A stretch of DNA of 9,730 bases from positions 1 to 9,730 of the forward strand of contig JAAYLO010000360.1 in NCBI GenBank assembly GCA_012521855.1, given 5' to 3'. Both the position numbers and the translations under genes were made by a program. The notes below the pieces were generated by a model that saw only the letters and a program-made list of their open reading frames with translations, was not told the DNA's origin and made no database searches. Positions 1 to 7,638 of the stretch are shown here, piece after piece (within the stretch, counting starts at the first letter, position 1; every line of letters begins with the position of its first letter). The DNA comes from Halanaerobiaceae bacterium (lineage in GTDB: Bacteria > Bacillota > Halanaerobiia > Halanaerobiales > DTU029).

Positions 1-216
1 AGCCTGCATTGATTGGGCCAGCTGATTCAACTCGATTTCAGCGACTGCTTTATCTGGATGAGCATTAAATATAGCCCAGAGATCAACATAAACAATCTTA
101 CCAGACAGATCAGACTCAGCCTTTGTCTGCCCTGTTGCAAAAATAAGCAGGCAGGAGCAAATCAGGAATATCTTAATTAGCATTGAAATAGTTGATTTTT
201 GAATATATGCCTTCAT
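1..216 (-). CDS. ompH: OmpH/Skp-family periplasmic chaperone, N-terminal part (runs off window)
   Basis: The first 72 codons of a gene that continues beyond base 1. In known relatives, OmpH/Skp is a trimeric periplasmic chaperone that holds unfolded outer-membrane proteins on their way to BamA. The reading begins with a basic N-terminus and a hydrophobic stretch (residues about 12-28), with a plausible signal-peptidase site after Ala33 (TKA before ESD). The mature start KIVYVDLWAIFNAHPDK (residues 40-56) fits the family pattern (K-I-x-Y-V-D, then a residue run ending F-N-x-H-P), followed by the beginning of a long alpha-helix rich in Glu, Gln and Ala. The ATG is preceded by a strong AAGGAGG seven bases upstream. 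It lies 43 bp after the bamA stop on the same strand, the usual bamA-ompH order, so the two are probably co-transcribed. The C-terminal helical arms lie outside the window. The family call is firm; the length is unknown. Confidence 0.88.
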   Translation of the reverse strand, partial: MKAYIQKSTISMLIKIFLICSCLLIFATGQTKAESDLSGKIVYVDLWAIFNAHPDKAVAEIELNQLAQSMQA

Positions 217-259
217 GCCTTTCCTCCTTACTAATAATTTTCTCATACTAAAACAACTG

Positions 260-1939
260 CTAAAAAGCATGGCCTATACTGAAATGAGGCTGCCCTTCAC
301 CATCAGCATTAAAACCGTAATCCAGCCTTATCTGCCCAATCGGTGTATTCAATCTTATACCAGCTCCTATTGAGTAATTCAGCTCTCCCAGATCAATGGT
401 ATCTCCCTCATCCCAGGCATTCCCTGCATCTGTGAAGATCACTCCTGTAAAGTTCTCCGTAATCGGAAAACGATACTCTATATTAAATAATATCATATCC
501 TCTCCTTTAAAACTTCCATTATCATAACCCCTGATAGTATCAGAACCGCCTACTTTAAATTTCTCAAGTTCCGGCAAATCGCCGTCCGAGGTTCCGGCTT
601 TAAGCCGTAATCCCCAGGCATGGCCTGCTTTAAAACCAGGATAAAACCTCCTCATATCAAGATTATACTTCGTGAAACTGGCAGTTCCGCCCAGCATCTG
701 GCCGGCATACTCGATGGTAAATATATCCATTGCGCCGCTGGTGGGGTTAAAAGGGTGATTTGTAGTATCTCTGCTCAGCTGTAAACTCAGACTGCGGATA
801 TCAGTCTTTTCATTGTCTGCACTATATTCTGGCTTATCATATATCCGCTCTCCGTCCTCTTTTCTAAATCTAATCAGGCCATCCCAGCCATCTATTATCT
901 CACGTCCCAGTGAAATACTGCCGCCGCGGCGTTTTTCTGTATACTCTCTCTCCACATTATTTTTTTTATCTTTTCTTTCATAAGTCCTGTCATACAGACT
1001 TATTCCAAAAGATGTAGGTGTACCCATGAGCCAGGGTTCCTGAAAATGAATAGAATAATTGTTAACACCGCCAAATTGCCAGTCAAAACCAATGGTCTGT
1101 CCTCTTCCCAGGAAGTTCCTTTCCGAAATATTTAAGAATCCATACCAGCCGTCAACAGTACTATAAGTAACCCCTGCCCCGAAATTTCCCGTTTTAATTT
1201 CTTCTAACTCTATAATAATATCCGCACTATTTTCTTCAATACTTACCCGCTCCAGTCGCGGGTTAACATAAAATAAATTTAATCTGGCCAACTTTTGGAA
1301 TGAAATCTGAAGTGTATCTATCTTCAGGACATCACCTTCAGAAAACTCCATTTCCCTCAGTATGACAAAATCCTTTGTTTTTTCATTGCCTTCGATAATA
1401 ATCTCATTTATATAACCTTCATTCAATTCAATGGCAATGATACCCTCTTCTGTTATATTTAAATCAGTAAAAGCAGCCAGAATATAACCGTTTTCCTGGT
1501 ATAAGAGTTCAATCTCTTCTTTGCCTTTCAATAATTGGTTATGATTCAGGATTTCCCCTTTCTGTACTCCCAGTAATGACAACAATTCTTCATCAGAAAA
1601 TGAATGATTGCCTTCGATTATAATATCATTGATAACCGGATACTCAACCAGCTCAAAAACAGCCTTTAATCCCCCCTGATAAACCTGAAAGGATACACTG
1701 ACATCCTGGAAATATCCCAGATCAAAAATCCTCTGTAAATCTGCCTTTAACATTTCCTCATCCAGAAGATCCCCGGGCTGGGTCTTTATCAGTGAAAGAA
1801 TCTCCATATCAGAAATAACCTGGTTTCCCTCAATTTCTATTCCGCTTATTATCTGAGGTCCACCTGCCCCCATTGTAACACTGCTCAAGAATATAATTCC
1901 TGAAAAAATAAGTATGAGCAAACTTAAGTTCTTCCTCAA
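260..1939 (-). CDS. bamA: BamA/Omp85-family outer-membrane protein assembly factor, three POTRA domains
   Basis: An Omp85-family outer-membrane insertase of 559 aa, which inserts beta-barrel proteins into the outer membrane. It has a signal peptide (residues 1-25, cleavage near MGA before GGP). Three POTRA domains follow at about 30-99, 100-174 and 175-247, each with the IEGN-type first strand followed by two helices. A 16-strand-type beta-barrel occupies about 251-559. Diagnostic features are IRGY at 469-472 (equivalent of the V-R-G-F/Y lid-loop motif), TDAGNAW near 503-509, and a C-terminal FSIGHAF ending in Phe, the classical barrel signal. The protein is much shorter than the roughly 800 aa, five-POTRA proteobacterial BamA. 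The start is TTG (1939-1937) with AGGAGG nine bases upstream at 1954-1949; no nearby ATG has an equivalent site. It begins 17 bp after the small membrane-protein gene and precedes ompH, so these three probably form one transcript. TamA is an alternative name within the same superfamily, but the neighbouring ompH supports BamA. Confidence 0.95.
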   Translation of the reverse strand: MRKNLSLLILIFSGIIFLSSVTMGAGGPQIISGIEIEGNQVISDMEILSLIKTQPGDLLDEEMLKADLQRIFDLGYFQDVSVSFQVYQGGLKAVFELVEYPVINDIIIEGNHSFSDEELLSLLGVQKGEILNHNQLLKGKEEIELLYQENGYILAAFTDLNITEEGIIAIELNEGYINEIIIEGNEKTKDFVILREMEFSEGDVLKIDTLQISFQKLARLNLFYVNPRLERVSIEENSADIIIELEEIKTGNFGAGVTYSTVDGWYGFLNISERNFLGRGQTIGFDWQFGGVNNYSIHFQEPWLMGTPTSFGISLYDRTYERKDKKNNVEREYTEKRRGGSISLGREIIDGWDGLIRFRKEDGERIYDKPEYSADNEKTDIRSLSLQLSRDTTNHPFNPTSGAMDIFTIEYAGQMLGGTASFTKYNLDMRRFYPGFKAGHAWGLRLKAGTSDGDLPELEKFKVGGSDTIRGYDNGSFKGEDMILFNIEYRFPITENFTGVIFTDAGNAWDEGDTIDLGELNYSIGAGIRLNTPIGQIRLDYGFNADGEGQPHFSIGHAF

Positions 1940-1956
1940 AATTTAACGCCTCCTGT

Positions 1957-2340
1957 TCAGTTATTTTCGATTAATAAATTATCACTGATTAATTTTATTT
2001 CCCTATATCCCCAGTAGATATTTTCCCTGAGACTGGATTCATCACTTAATTTCAGTTCCAGTGGAACAGAATTATCCAGTGGTGTAAACAGGCGATTGGC
2101 AAAAACAGCAATAAATATCAGTAAAATTCCCAGTATTACAGGCAGGCTTTTTAGAAGCGGATACCTGTTTTCCACTTCCTTCTGCCTTGAAAAATAACTA
2201 TTTTCCCATGCTTTCCTGATTTCAGCCTCTGCTAAAGAAAGATATACTTCTCCATTTACTATACTTCCTATCTTTATCTCATTTTCAGCTCTATCCAGCC
2301 AGTCACGGGCAAATGAAATATGCTTAAGAACTTTTATCAC
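1957..2340 (-). CDS. Small single-pass membrane protein of unknown function upstream of bamA
   Basis: Not recognised as a named family. From the preferred GTG start (2340-2338) the product is 127 aa. Residues 1-50 look like two amphipathic helices rich in Ala, Glu, Lys and Arg (around FARDWLDRAENEIK and LSLAEAEIRKAWEN), suggestive of a helical hairpin or TPR-like unit. One membrane helix follows at about 65-82 (VILGILLIFIAVF), preceded by Lys/Arg-containing sequence. A tail of about 43 residues contains several Asp/Glu. By the positive-inside rule the helical domain would be cytoplasmic and the tail periplasmic. An ATG at 2370-2368, ten codons upstream in frame, would give 137 aa, but it lacks a good ribosome binding site, whereas GTG is preceded by GGGAGGGGTGA. 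It lies 17 bp before bamA and after the sigma gene, so an envelope-related role is an inference from context only. The coding call is strong; function is unknown. Confidence 0.8.
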   Translation of the reverse strand: MIKVLKHISFARDWLDRAENEIKIGSIVNGEVYLSLAEAEIRKAWENSYFSRQKEVENRYPLLKSLPVILGILLIFIAVFANRLFTPLDNSVPLELKLSDESSLRENIYWGYREIKLISDNLLIENN

Positions 2341-2362
2341 CCTGTATACTTCACCCCTCCCA
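2341..2362 (-). promoter_or_regulatory. Ribosome binding site deciding the GTG start of the small membrane protein
   Basis: Read on the minus strand this stretch contains GGGAGGGGTGA, close to the anti-Shine-Dalgarno complement, ending about ten bases before the GTG at 2340. The upstream in-frame ATG at 2370 has only a weak GGTGA twelve bases before it. The longer form would also place this strong site inside the coding region. Confidence 0.6.
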
Positions 2363-2389
2363 TAAACCATTTAAAATTATTTTCACCAT

Positions 2390-2407
2390 TATATTATCGA
2401 TAATATA
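2390..2407. repeat. 18-bp perfect AT-rich palindrome
   Basis: The arms TATATTATC and GATAATATA are exact reverse complements with no spacer. It overlaps the TATTAT -10 candidate at 2405-2400 and part of the TATAAT hexamer at 2393-2388. It could be an operator or simply a consequence of AT-rich promoter sequence. Confidence 0.5.
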
Positions 2408-2428
2408 TTAAAAATAGTGACTTACAAT

Positions 2429-2439
2429 ATCAGACTGAT
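2429..2439. repeat. 11-bp palindrome ATCAG-A-CTGAT
   Basis: Five-base perfect arms around one central base. It lies just downstream of the expected start of transcription from the TTGACA/TCCAAT candidate and carries the same GACT core as the neighbouring dyad. It is short enough to occur by chance. Confidence 0.35.
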
Positions 2440-2441
2440 TT

Positions 2442-2457
2442 AGTCCGAAATTGGACT
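2442..2457. promoter_or_regulatory. Operator-like dyad AGTCC-N6-GGACT overlapping a -10 candidate
   Basis: Perfect five-base inverted repeat with a six-base spacer. It covers the TCCAAT -10 candidate (2455-2450) and the predicted transcription start of the TTGACA promoter at 2478-2473, the geometry expected of a repressor site. Its GACT at 2454 and the GACT in the next dyad at 2433 are 21 bp apart, about two helical turns. The binding protein is unknown, and a weak RNA hairpin is the alternative. Confidence 0.35.
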
Positions 2458-2514
2458 CTATCTTAAATTAGCTGTCAAATACAGGAGTATTATACCTGAT
2501 ATGTCTAATTGAGA

Positions 2515-3102
2515 TTAGTGCCAGTATTTTATGAAACTGGATAGTTTCCCTCTCAGTCTTCTGACTGCTTTCTTCTGCAGCCTGTATAAGTATGATGTAC
2601 TGATACCTATTTCTGCAGCCAGAATCTCTGCCTTTTTTTCTTTAAGATAAATACCTTTTATTACCTCTTTTTCCTTAAGAGGAAGCTCTTCTATCAGGCC
2701 CTTAATCTTTTCCAGGACATACTTCTTTTCTACTCTCTCCTCCAGTTGATTATCAAATAAACTCTCCTGGAATACCGGCTTATTTACACCCTTTTTAAGG
2801 TAATCAAGGATACGGCCGCGAATAAAATGAGCAGCAAAACTGATAAATTTTACACCTCTGCCTGGATCATAGGAATCTACGGCCGTAATCAGGCCGATAT
2901 TACCCTCCTGGATTAAATCCAGATCCAGTTCCCTGTCATAATTTATCTGTTTTACCATTTTAAAAACAAAGGGCTGATATATTTTTATTAATTCCTGACG
3001 GGCTTCAGTACACCCCATTTTCTTATAATTATGCCATAATTCTTTCTCCACTTCAGGAGCAGGGATGCATAAACTACTGATCTCTTTTAAATACTGTTCC
3101 AT
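2515..3102 (-). CDS. Sigma-70 family RNA polymerase sigma factor lacking region 3
   Basis: A 195-aa sigma factor that would direct RNA polymerase to a specific promoter set. Residues 1-32 resemble region 1.2 (MEQYLKEI start). Region 2 spans about 34-104: region 2.1 around ARQELIKIYQPFVFKMVKQI, 2.2 at DLIQEGNIGLITAVDSYDP (62-80), and 2.3/2.4 at GVKFISFAAHFIRGRILDYL (83-102). Region 4 spans about 132-187, with a helix-turn-helix at about 157-184 (KAEILAAEIGISTSYLYRLQ onward). The linker between regions 2 and 4 is only about 28 residues, so region 3 is absent. The presence of region 1.2 and the YDP-type 2.2 separate it from typical ECF factors; it sits nearer to the sporulation/flagellar (sigma-F/G/FliA-like) branch. 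No anti-sigma gene is visible next to it. It starts 16 bp after tamB, with AAAGGA overlapping the tamB stop, so it is probably translated from the tamB mRNA. Targets are unknown; the adjacent bamA promoter region is a plausible one. Confidence 0.9.
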   Translation of the reverse strand: MEQYLKEISSLCIPAPEVEKELWHNYKKMGCTEARQELIKIYQPFVFKMVKQINYDRELDLDLIQEGNIGLITAVDSYDPGRGVKFISFAAHFIRGRILDYLKKGVNKPVFQESLFDNQLEERVEKKYVLEKIKGLIEELPLKEKEVIKGIYLKEKKAEILAAEIGISTSYLYRLQKKAVRRLRGKLSSFIKYWH

Positions 3103-3118
3103 ATTACCAATATCCTTT

Positions 3119-6100
3119 CTAAAAGGGAAAATTACCTTCTATACTGAAGGAATAGTTATCATCTCCCAGCCAGCTTCCTTCCAGAATAATATTCTCATTT
3201 AAAAAGTACTGAAGGCTTAATTCTCCTTCTGAATTACTGATTAAATCTTCATTATCAGGACCGACAATATCTGTATACTCTAAATACAAACGCCTGTTCA
3301 GATATTTTCCAATATAGATAGAAACCTGATTATTCCAACCCCAATTATAGGTGTCGATTTCAAACCTGTCCAGTTCAAATATCTTCTTCAGTTTTTCCTG
3401 CAGCTCTTTTATAAAATCTGCCTGAATTTGATTGTGTACCCACCTGAAGAACTCTGTTTCCAGGATATTTCCAAAATTACCGGCTGCGAACTGGCCGAGT
3501 CCGCCTCTACTGGTCAGTAAAGTCAAAATCTCTTCTTCTGTCAAAGGAGGCCTGGAAGTAAAGGTAGCTACCATATTATTTGATTTACCGCTTAACTGCA
3601 CATTTATCCTTGTTCCGCCTACATTCGTCCAGGCATTAATACTCAGATCAGGTATATATTTATCCCTTTCAATAAATGACCGGCCAAAACTTGCACTACC
3701 ATGTTCCAGGATAAATTTGTTGTTATAATAATCAAAAGTTCCCTGTTTACTGCTCAACTCCCCAGTCAATTCCATCTCTCCGTTTAGATTATGAATATGC
3801 AGGCTGCCCTCCTGGACAAGTACATCTATATTGGTATTCTTAAGATATACCTCTTCTCCGGGATAGATAACAAAATCATAGAACCAGTTCATCTCTCCTT
3901 CAGTTTCAGGCCATTCATAAGGCAGATGTACATTAAGATCATGAACAGTCAGAGCTCCCTTTATAAGGGGACTTATGATTGAACCACTCAATTCAGCATC
4001 AGCATCAAATCTCCCCCTGACCGAACCATAATCAACAGGAAGATTACGGCCAGTAAGTACCAAATCCAGGTTCCTGTTTTCAGTAAATGGTGTAATTAAT
4101 CCCTTAAGCTGTATCTGACCATCTCCATACCGGCCTTTTACATCATTTAATTTTATGAGCTGCCCGGTTAAAGACAGACTTCCTGATAAAGCTGAAAACT
4201 TCTCCGGTAAACCTGAATCCAGCTGTCCCTCTTTCAGTGTCAATTCTCCAACCATTACCGGTTCACTAAAACCGCCGGTCCAATCTATAGTCCCTGTAAC
4301 CAGACCGGACATTTCAGGTGCAGAAGGAAGATATAAAGATATCAGTTCAAGAGGAAAGTTCCTTAAAAAGAGACCAAAACTCATATCATCAAACTTCCCG
4401 TCCAGAACAATTCTGCCTTTAAGCTCCAGAGTACTGTCAGCAGAAAATGTCACAAACTGCTGTAACTCAAAAACTGCTCCATCTTTTATTTCCAGTGTAC
4501 CCTCTATGGCTTCGGCCGGCTTCTCACCCAGGACAGCATTTTCGATACTGGTATCTACAAATAAATTATATGACCCAGGGGGGCCGGTCAGCTTCCCCTG
4601 AAAATAAAGATCACCCCTGGCACTAATATCAGCCTTTTCCAGAAATTTATCTATCGACACAGCATTTCCTTCAATATAAAGTGCCAGTTCCCTTGCAATA
4701 CTGCCGGCAATCTTTATATTATCTTCAGGTCTGCTATTATTAATTACTTCTATATCCAGTTCAGAAGAAATATTATTTATTTCCCCGGATAAATATGCTG
4801 ATCCGGTAAAATAATAATGTTCTTCAAATACACTTACAATATTTTCATCAAACACCAGAAAAAACAGATCAGATATCTGCCCATAATCTGTACAGAGCTT
4901 AAGCTCCAAAAATGGCTGATCCAGAATCCTGTCAATCTTACCATCTATTATATACTCCCTCTGCTGGTTTTTCCAGCTAAGCCTGTCAATAATGAGTACT
5001 GTCTCATCATATTTAATGTCACCGGTAATGGAGCCCATCACTTTCTCTCCATAAGCCAGATCCAGTATTTCTACATAAGCTGAAAGGGAGGGAGCAGAGA
5101 CAGCACCAGTAATAGTTCCTGTCATGTTTATAATTCCATCCAGTGTATCCCCTGCAAAATCAAATTTTACCGGCAGATATTCCAGTGAAAGATTTGATAA
5201 AACACAACTAAGATCAAGCAGATCTGTTGAAATTGTACCAGTTGCCCTTAATTCAGCATCTTCCTTGATCATGAGCATGTCCTTTATTAAAAAATCATCA
5301 TCCTGTTTTTCCAGAATGAGTTTCAGTTTGTCTATCTTCATTTTCCTGTCACTCAGAATAATGGCAGTATCATCTGATTCAGCCTTAATTAAAAGAACCG
5401 GATTTTTCAAAAAGCCGTCAATATAGAGATCTATTTGGGAGCTGCCTTCGAGTGCCAGTAATTTTATATTCTCATAAGGCAAAAGAGCATGGTTGAAATT
5501 ATCAGAACTAAACACACCGCTTATTTGTGGTTCTCCAGAAGCCAGATCAATAAGAGCATTTCCTGAAAGCAGAGTGTCATTATATCTAAAAGCCAGTTCC
5601 ATAATGGATATTTCCTTATTATAATAACTCAATTCTCCTGAAAGATCTTCATAACGGATACCGCTGAAAGAACCTTCCTCACTATAGACTTTTAGCTTAA
5701 GAGCCGGATTAAGAATATTTCCTTCCAATAAGGCTTTAAGCTGCACCTCTCCTCTCAATATATTATCTTCTGAAGCCGAAAGCAATAATACATCTCTAAG
5801 GGCTTTTTCCATTCCCATTAAGTTAAGAGAATCACTATCCAGCTCTATTTTCATATCCCCATCATCAAGACCAAATTCACCGCAAAAAGCAATTCCAGCC
5901 CAATCACTGACAATCTGCCCCATGTCTAAATAAAGCCTGCCTTCTGATATATAAAAATTACTCTTCATCCTTGAAAATTTGACTTTCCTTTCCAGGCTGT
6001 AATCCTCAGCAGATCCAGCCAGAAAAAAACACGGTTCTACAATTTCCAGCTTTCCGGCAGTATTCATTTTATCTAAACCAGGTTCATTACCGCTTATACT

Positions 6101-7555
6101 GGCTGAAAAATTGGCCAATCCAGTAACAGCCTGTAAAGCTTGAAGTTCCGGATGGTCTCCGGCACTTATATTCAGAGCCCCTAAATAGCTGAGGTCTATA
6201 TTCCTGCCTTCCAGGCTGACACTATAGCTTTGATTTTTATGATAAATTCCGGAGGCGGTAAACTGCCCCTTTTCAGTAATTATTATATTAAACTGGTCCA
6301 GATAAATATTACCCTTATAATAACGCAGTTTGCCGACCAGATTTTCAAGTTCAAGGCCATGGATACTTCCTTCAGCCAGGGAAAAATCCAGGTTCAAATT
6401 CAAATCAGGAATCGGTCCCTCAAATATGATATCACAAGCTGCTGAACCATCTATGGTTAGTTTTCCAGAAAATATGTTTATACTCTGTAAATCCAGGGCA
6501 TTTGACCTTAAATGGCCGTACATTTCTGTTTCCTCTCCACCTGTATCCAGCCGGGCACTCAATCTAAATAAATTCCCATTAAGATAAAACTCCAGATTAT
6601 CTGTACTGATAAATTTTTTTTCTAAATCAAAGCTAATGCTGCCTTTCATTTCCTGAATACTAATTGTCCTGTCTTCATCAAGAGAAATAATACCCATTAA
6701 ATTATCCAGTGAAAAAATACCTGTACAGTTTTCAAGCCGGAAACCGCTGCCATTGAAAGCCAATAAAGGCTTAAACTCCCCGGAAAGATCACTCATGGAT
6801 ATCTGATAATTATCATTTAATTGAAAGCTATCCGGCAGATAATCAGAGAAAAACCCTGACTCGAAATAATCACTCTCCAGTATAGCCTGCCACTTATAGT
6901 CATTCAAAACAACAATGGCCTGGGCATCTTTTATGAGGAGATTATTCATCTGATAGTCTTTTATCTTCAGACTGTCAATAACAAGATCAGTCTCAATCTT
7001 AATCCGGCATTCCTTTTTGTCAGGACTATTCACCAGGATATTCAAACCGGCCAGTGTCAATTGAGTCTCCTTTCCATGATAGGAAAACTCACCTTCTACA
7101 ACCCTTAACTGAAAAGGTGAGATAGAATATATCATCTCAACCCACCTTTCAAATAATTGTTCTGACCGGCCTGTCCTGATTTCTTCAGAAAAAAAATCAC
7201 TTTCATCAGTAATTATTTTGATCGTGGGTTTTTCCAGGCTGATCATTTCGAGAGATTCCTCAGGATTTCCGATTCCTTTCAGAAAACTGAAAAAATCGTA
7301 GTAGAGGTCTATTTCCGGGAGAATGATAGAAGAATTGTTTTCTTTCATATTTATCTTTACATTTCTTAAGGTAATCTGGTTAACCGGCCAGTAAAATGAT
7401 TCAGCCACTTCTATCTCAATCATGTATAATTCTTCCAGGTAAGCCAATATTTCACCCTCAATATTATAAAAAATATTACGGGCTTTATAGAAAAACACTC
7501 CCAGCAATAAAACAAGCAAAAACAATGCTATTAGAAATAGTGTTCTGAGCTTCAT
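3119..7555 (-). CDS. tamB: TamB-family (DUF490) translocation and assembly module protein
   Basis: A very large envelope protein of 1478 aa from the preferred start. TamB-family proteins are anchored in the inner membrane and reach across the periplasm as a hydrophobic-grooved beta-taco. They work with an Omp85 protein and are implicated in outer-membrane protein assembly and phospholipid transport. A membrane anchor lies at residues 4-23 (LFLIALFLLVLLLGVFF). More than a thousand residues follow, made of short alternating beta-strands with repeated leucine/isoleucine, glycine and aspartate patterns. The C-terminal TamB/DUF490 domain covers roughly 1145-1478, including TSRPPLTEEEILTLL from about 1333, a hallmark of the family, and ends GNFPF. 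The ATG at 7555 has GGAGG eight bases upstream; an ATG five codons further upstream (7570) has no suitable site. It lies after the S55 gene with a 144-bp gap and 16 bp before the sigma gene. Length is in the range of proteobacterial TamB (about 1260 aa) but longer. Confidence 0.95.
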   Translation of the reverse strand: MKLRTLFLIALFLLVLLLGVFFYKARNIFYNIEGEILAYLEELYMIEIEVAESFYWPVNQITLRNVKINMKENNSSIILPEIDLYYDFFSFLKGIGNPEESLEMISLEKPTIKIITDESDFFSEEIRTGRSEQLFERWVEMIYSISPFQLRVVEGEFSYHGKETQLTLAGLNILVNSPDKKECRIKIETDLVIDSLKIKDYQMNNLLIKDAQAIVVLNDYKWQAILESDYFESGFFSDYLPDSFQLNDNYQISMSDLSGEFKPLLAFNGSGFRLENCTGIFSLDNLMGIISLDEDRTISIQEMKGSISFDLEKKFISTDNLEFYLNGNLFRLSARLDTGGEETEMYGHLRSNALDLQSINIFSGKLTIDGSAACDIIFEGPIPDLNLNLDFSLAEGSIHGLELENLVGKLRYYKGNIYLDQFNIIITEKGQFTASGIYHKNQSYSVSLEGRNIDLSYLGALNISAGDHPELQALQAVTGLANFSASISGNEPGLDKMNTAGKLEIVEPCFFLAGSAEDYSLERKVKFSRMKSNFYISEGRLYLDMGQIVSDWAGIAFCGEFGLDDGDMKIELDSDSLNLMGMEKALRDVLLLSASEDNILRGEVQLKALLEGNILNPALKLKVYSEEGSFSGIRYEDLSGELSYYNKEISIMELAFRYNDTLLSGNALIDLASGEPQISGVFSSDNFNHALLPYENIKLLALEGSSQIDLYIDGFLKNPVLLIKAESDDTAIILSDRKMKIDKLKLILEKQDDDFLIKDMLMIKEDAELRATGTISTDLLDLSCVLSNLSLEYLPVKFDFAGDTLDGIINMTGTITGAVSAPSLSAYVEILDLAYGEKVMGSITGDIKYDETVLIIDRLSWKNQQREYIIDGKIDRILDQPFLELKLCTDYGQISDLFFLVFDENIVSVFEEHYYFTGSAYLSGEINNISSELDIEVINNSRPEDNIKIAGSIARELALYIEGNAVSIDKFLEKADISARGDLYFQGKLTGPPGSYNLFVDTSIENAVLGEKPAEAIEGTLEIKDGAVFELQQFVTFSADSTLELKGRIVLDGKFDDMSFGLFLRNFPLELISLYLPSAPEMSGLVTGTIDWTGGFSEPVMVGELTLKEGQLDSGLPEKFSALSGSLSLTGQLIKLNDVKGRYGDGQIQLKGLITPFTENRNLDLVLTGRNLPVDYGSVRGRFDADAELSGSIISPLIKGALTVHDLNVHLPYEWPETEGEMNWFYDFVIYPGEEVYLKNTNIDVLVQEGSLHIHNLNGEMELTGELSSKQGTFDYYNNKFILEHGSASFGRSFIERDKYIPDLSINAWTNVGGTRINVQLSGKSNNMVATFTSRPPLTEEEILTLLTSRGGLGQFAAGNFGNILETEFFRWVHNQIQADFIKELQEKLKKIFELDRFEIDTYNWGWNNQVSIYIGKYLNRRLYLEYTDIVGPDNEDLISNSEGELSLQYFLNENIILEGSWLGDDNYSFSIEGNFPF

Positions 7556-7563
7556 CCCTTCAA

Positions 7564-7568
7564 CCTCC
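7564..7568 (-). promoter_or_regulatory. Ribosome binding site deciding the tamB start
   Basis: GGAGG on the minus strand, eight bases before the ATG at 7555-7553. It overlaps the competing upstream ATG at 7570-7568, which itself has only a poor GTGGAT in front of it. This favours the shorter protein. Confidence 0.7.
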
Positions 7569-7617
7569 ATCTATCCACTATTTCATAATATTATATTTAT
7601 CCTGCTAAATCAACCTC

Positions 7618-7623
7618 ATTATA
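7618..7623 (-). promoter_or_regulatory. Possible -10 box of a tamB promoter
   Basis: A perfect TATAAT on the minus strand, about 62 bp before the tamB start. The 17-base-spaced -35 position reads CAGGGT, a poor match, and falls in one arm of the hairpin at 7639-7668. A second TATAAT lies at 7595-7590, also without a good -35. In AT-rich DNA such hexamers are common, so this is tentative. Confidence 0.25.
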
Positions 7624-7638
7624 ATGTATTTAATGGAA

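Larger units (their letters stand above)
2371..2514 (-). promoter_or_regulatory. Intergenic region with candidate promoters for the small gene, bamA and ompH
   Basis: This is one of two sizeable non-coding gaps. On the minus strand there is a perfect TTGACA at 2478-2473, a 17-base spacer and TCCAAT at 2455-2450 (four of six matches to TATAAT). A second candidate is TTGTAA at 2427-2422, a 16-base spacer and TATTAT at 2405-2400. Further TATAAT hexamers occur at 2494-2489 and 2393-2388 without a good -35 box. Inverted repeats overlap these elements and are listed separately. The layout suggests that the small gene, bamA and ompH can be transcribed independently of tamB and the sigma gene, possibly under control. 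All promoter calls are by eye; none is experimentally supported. Confidence 0.45.

Noticed and set aside
150..160. Possible lipoprotein box (ICSC) in the ompH signal peptide
   Set aside because: The cysteine is inside the hydrophobic core, the residue two before it is Cys rather than a small or aliphatic residue, and a normal signal-peptidase I site (TKA) follows.
2482..2498. CAGG...CCTG stem just after the sigma gene as a terminator
   Set aside because: Only four good base pairs with a nine-base loop and no following T-run on the minus strand; too weak to call.
3432..6587. Several plus-strand open frames of 63 to 148 codons opposite tamB
   Set aside because: They are antisense to a long, family-assigned coding sequence, show no recognisable domains, have compositions expected of the complement of a beta-rich protein, and lack convincing ribosome binding sites.
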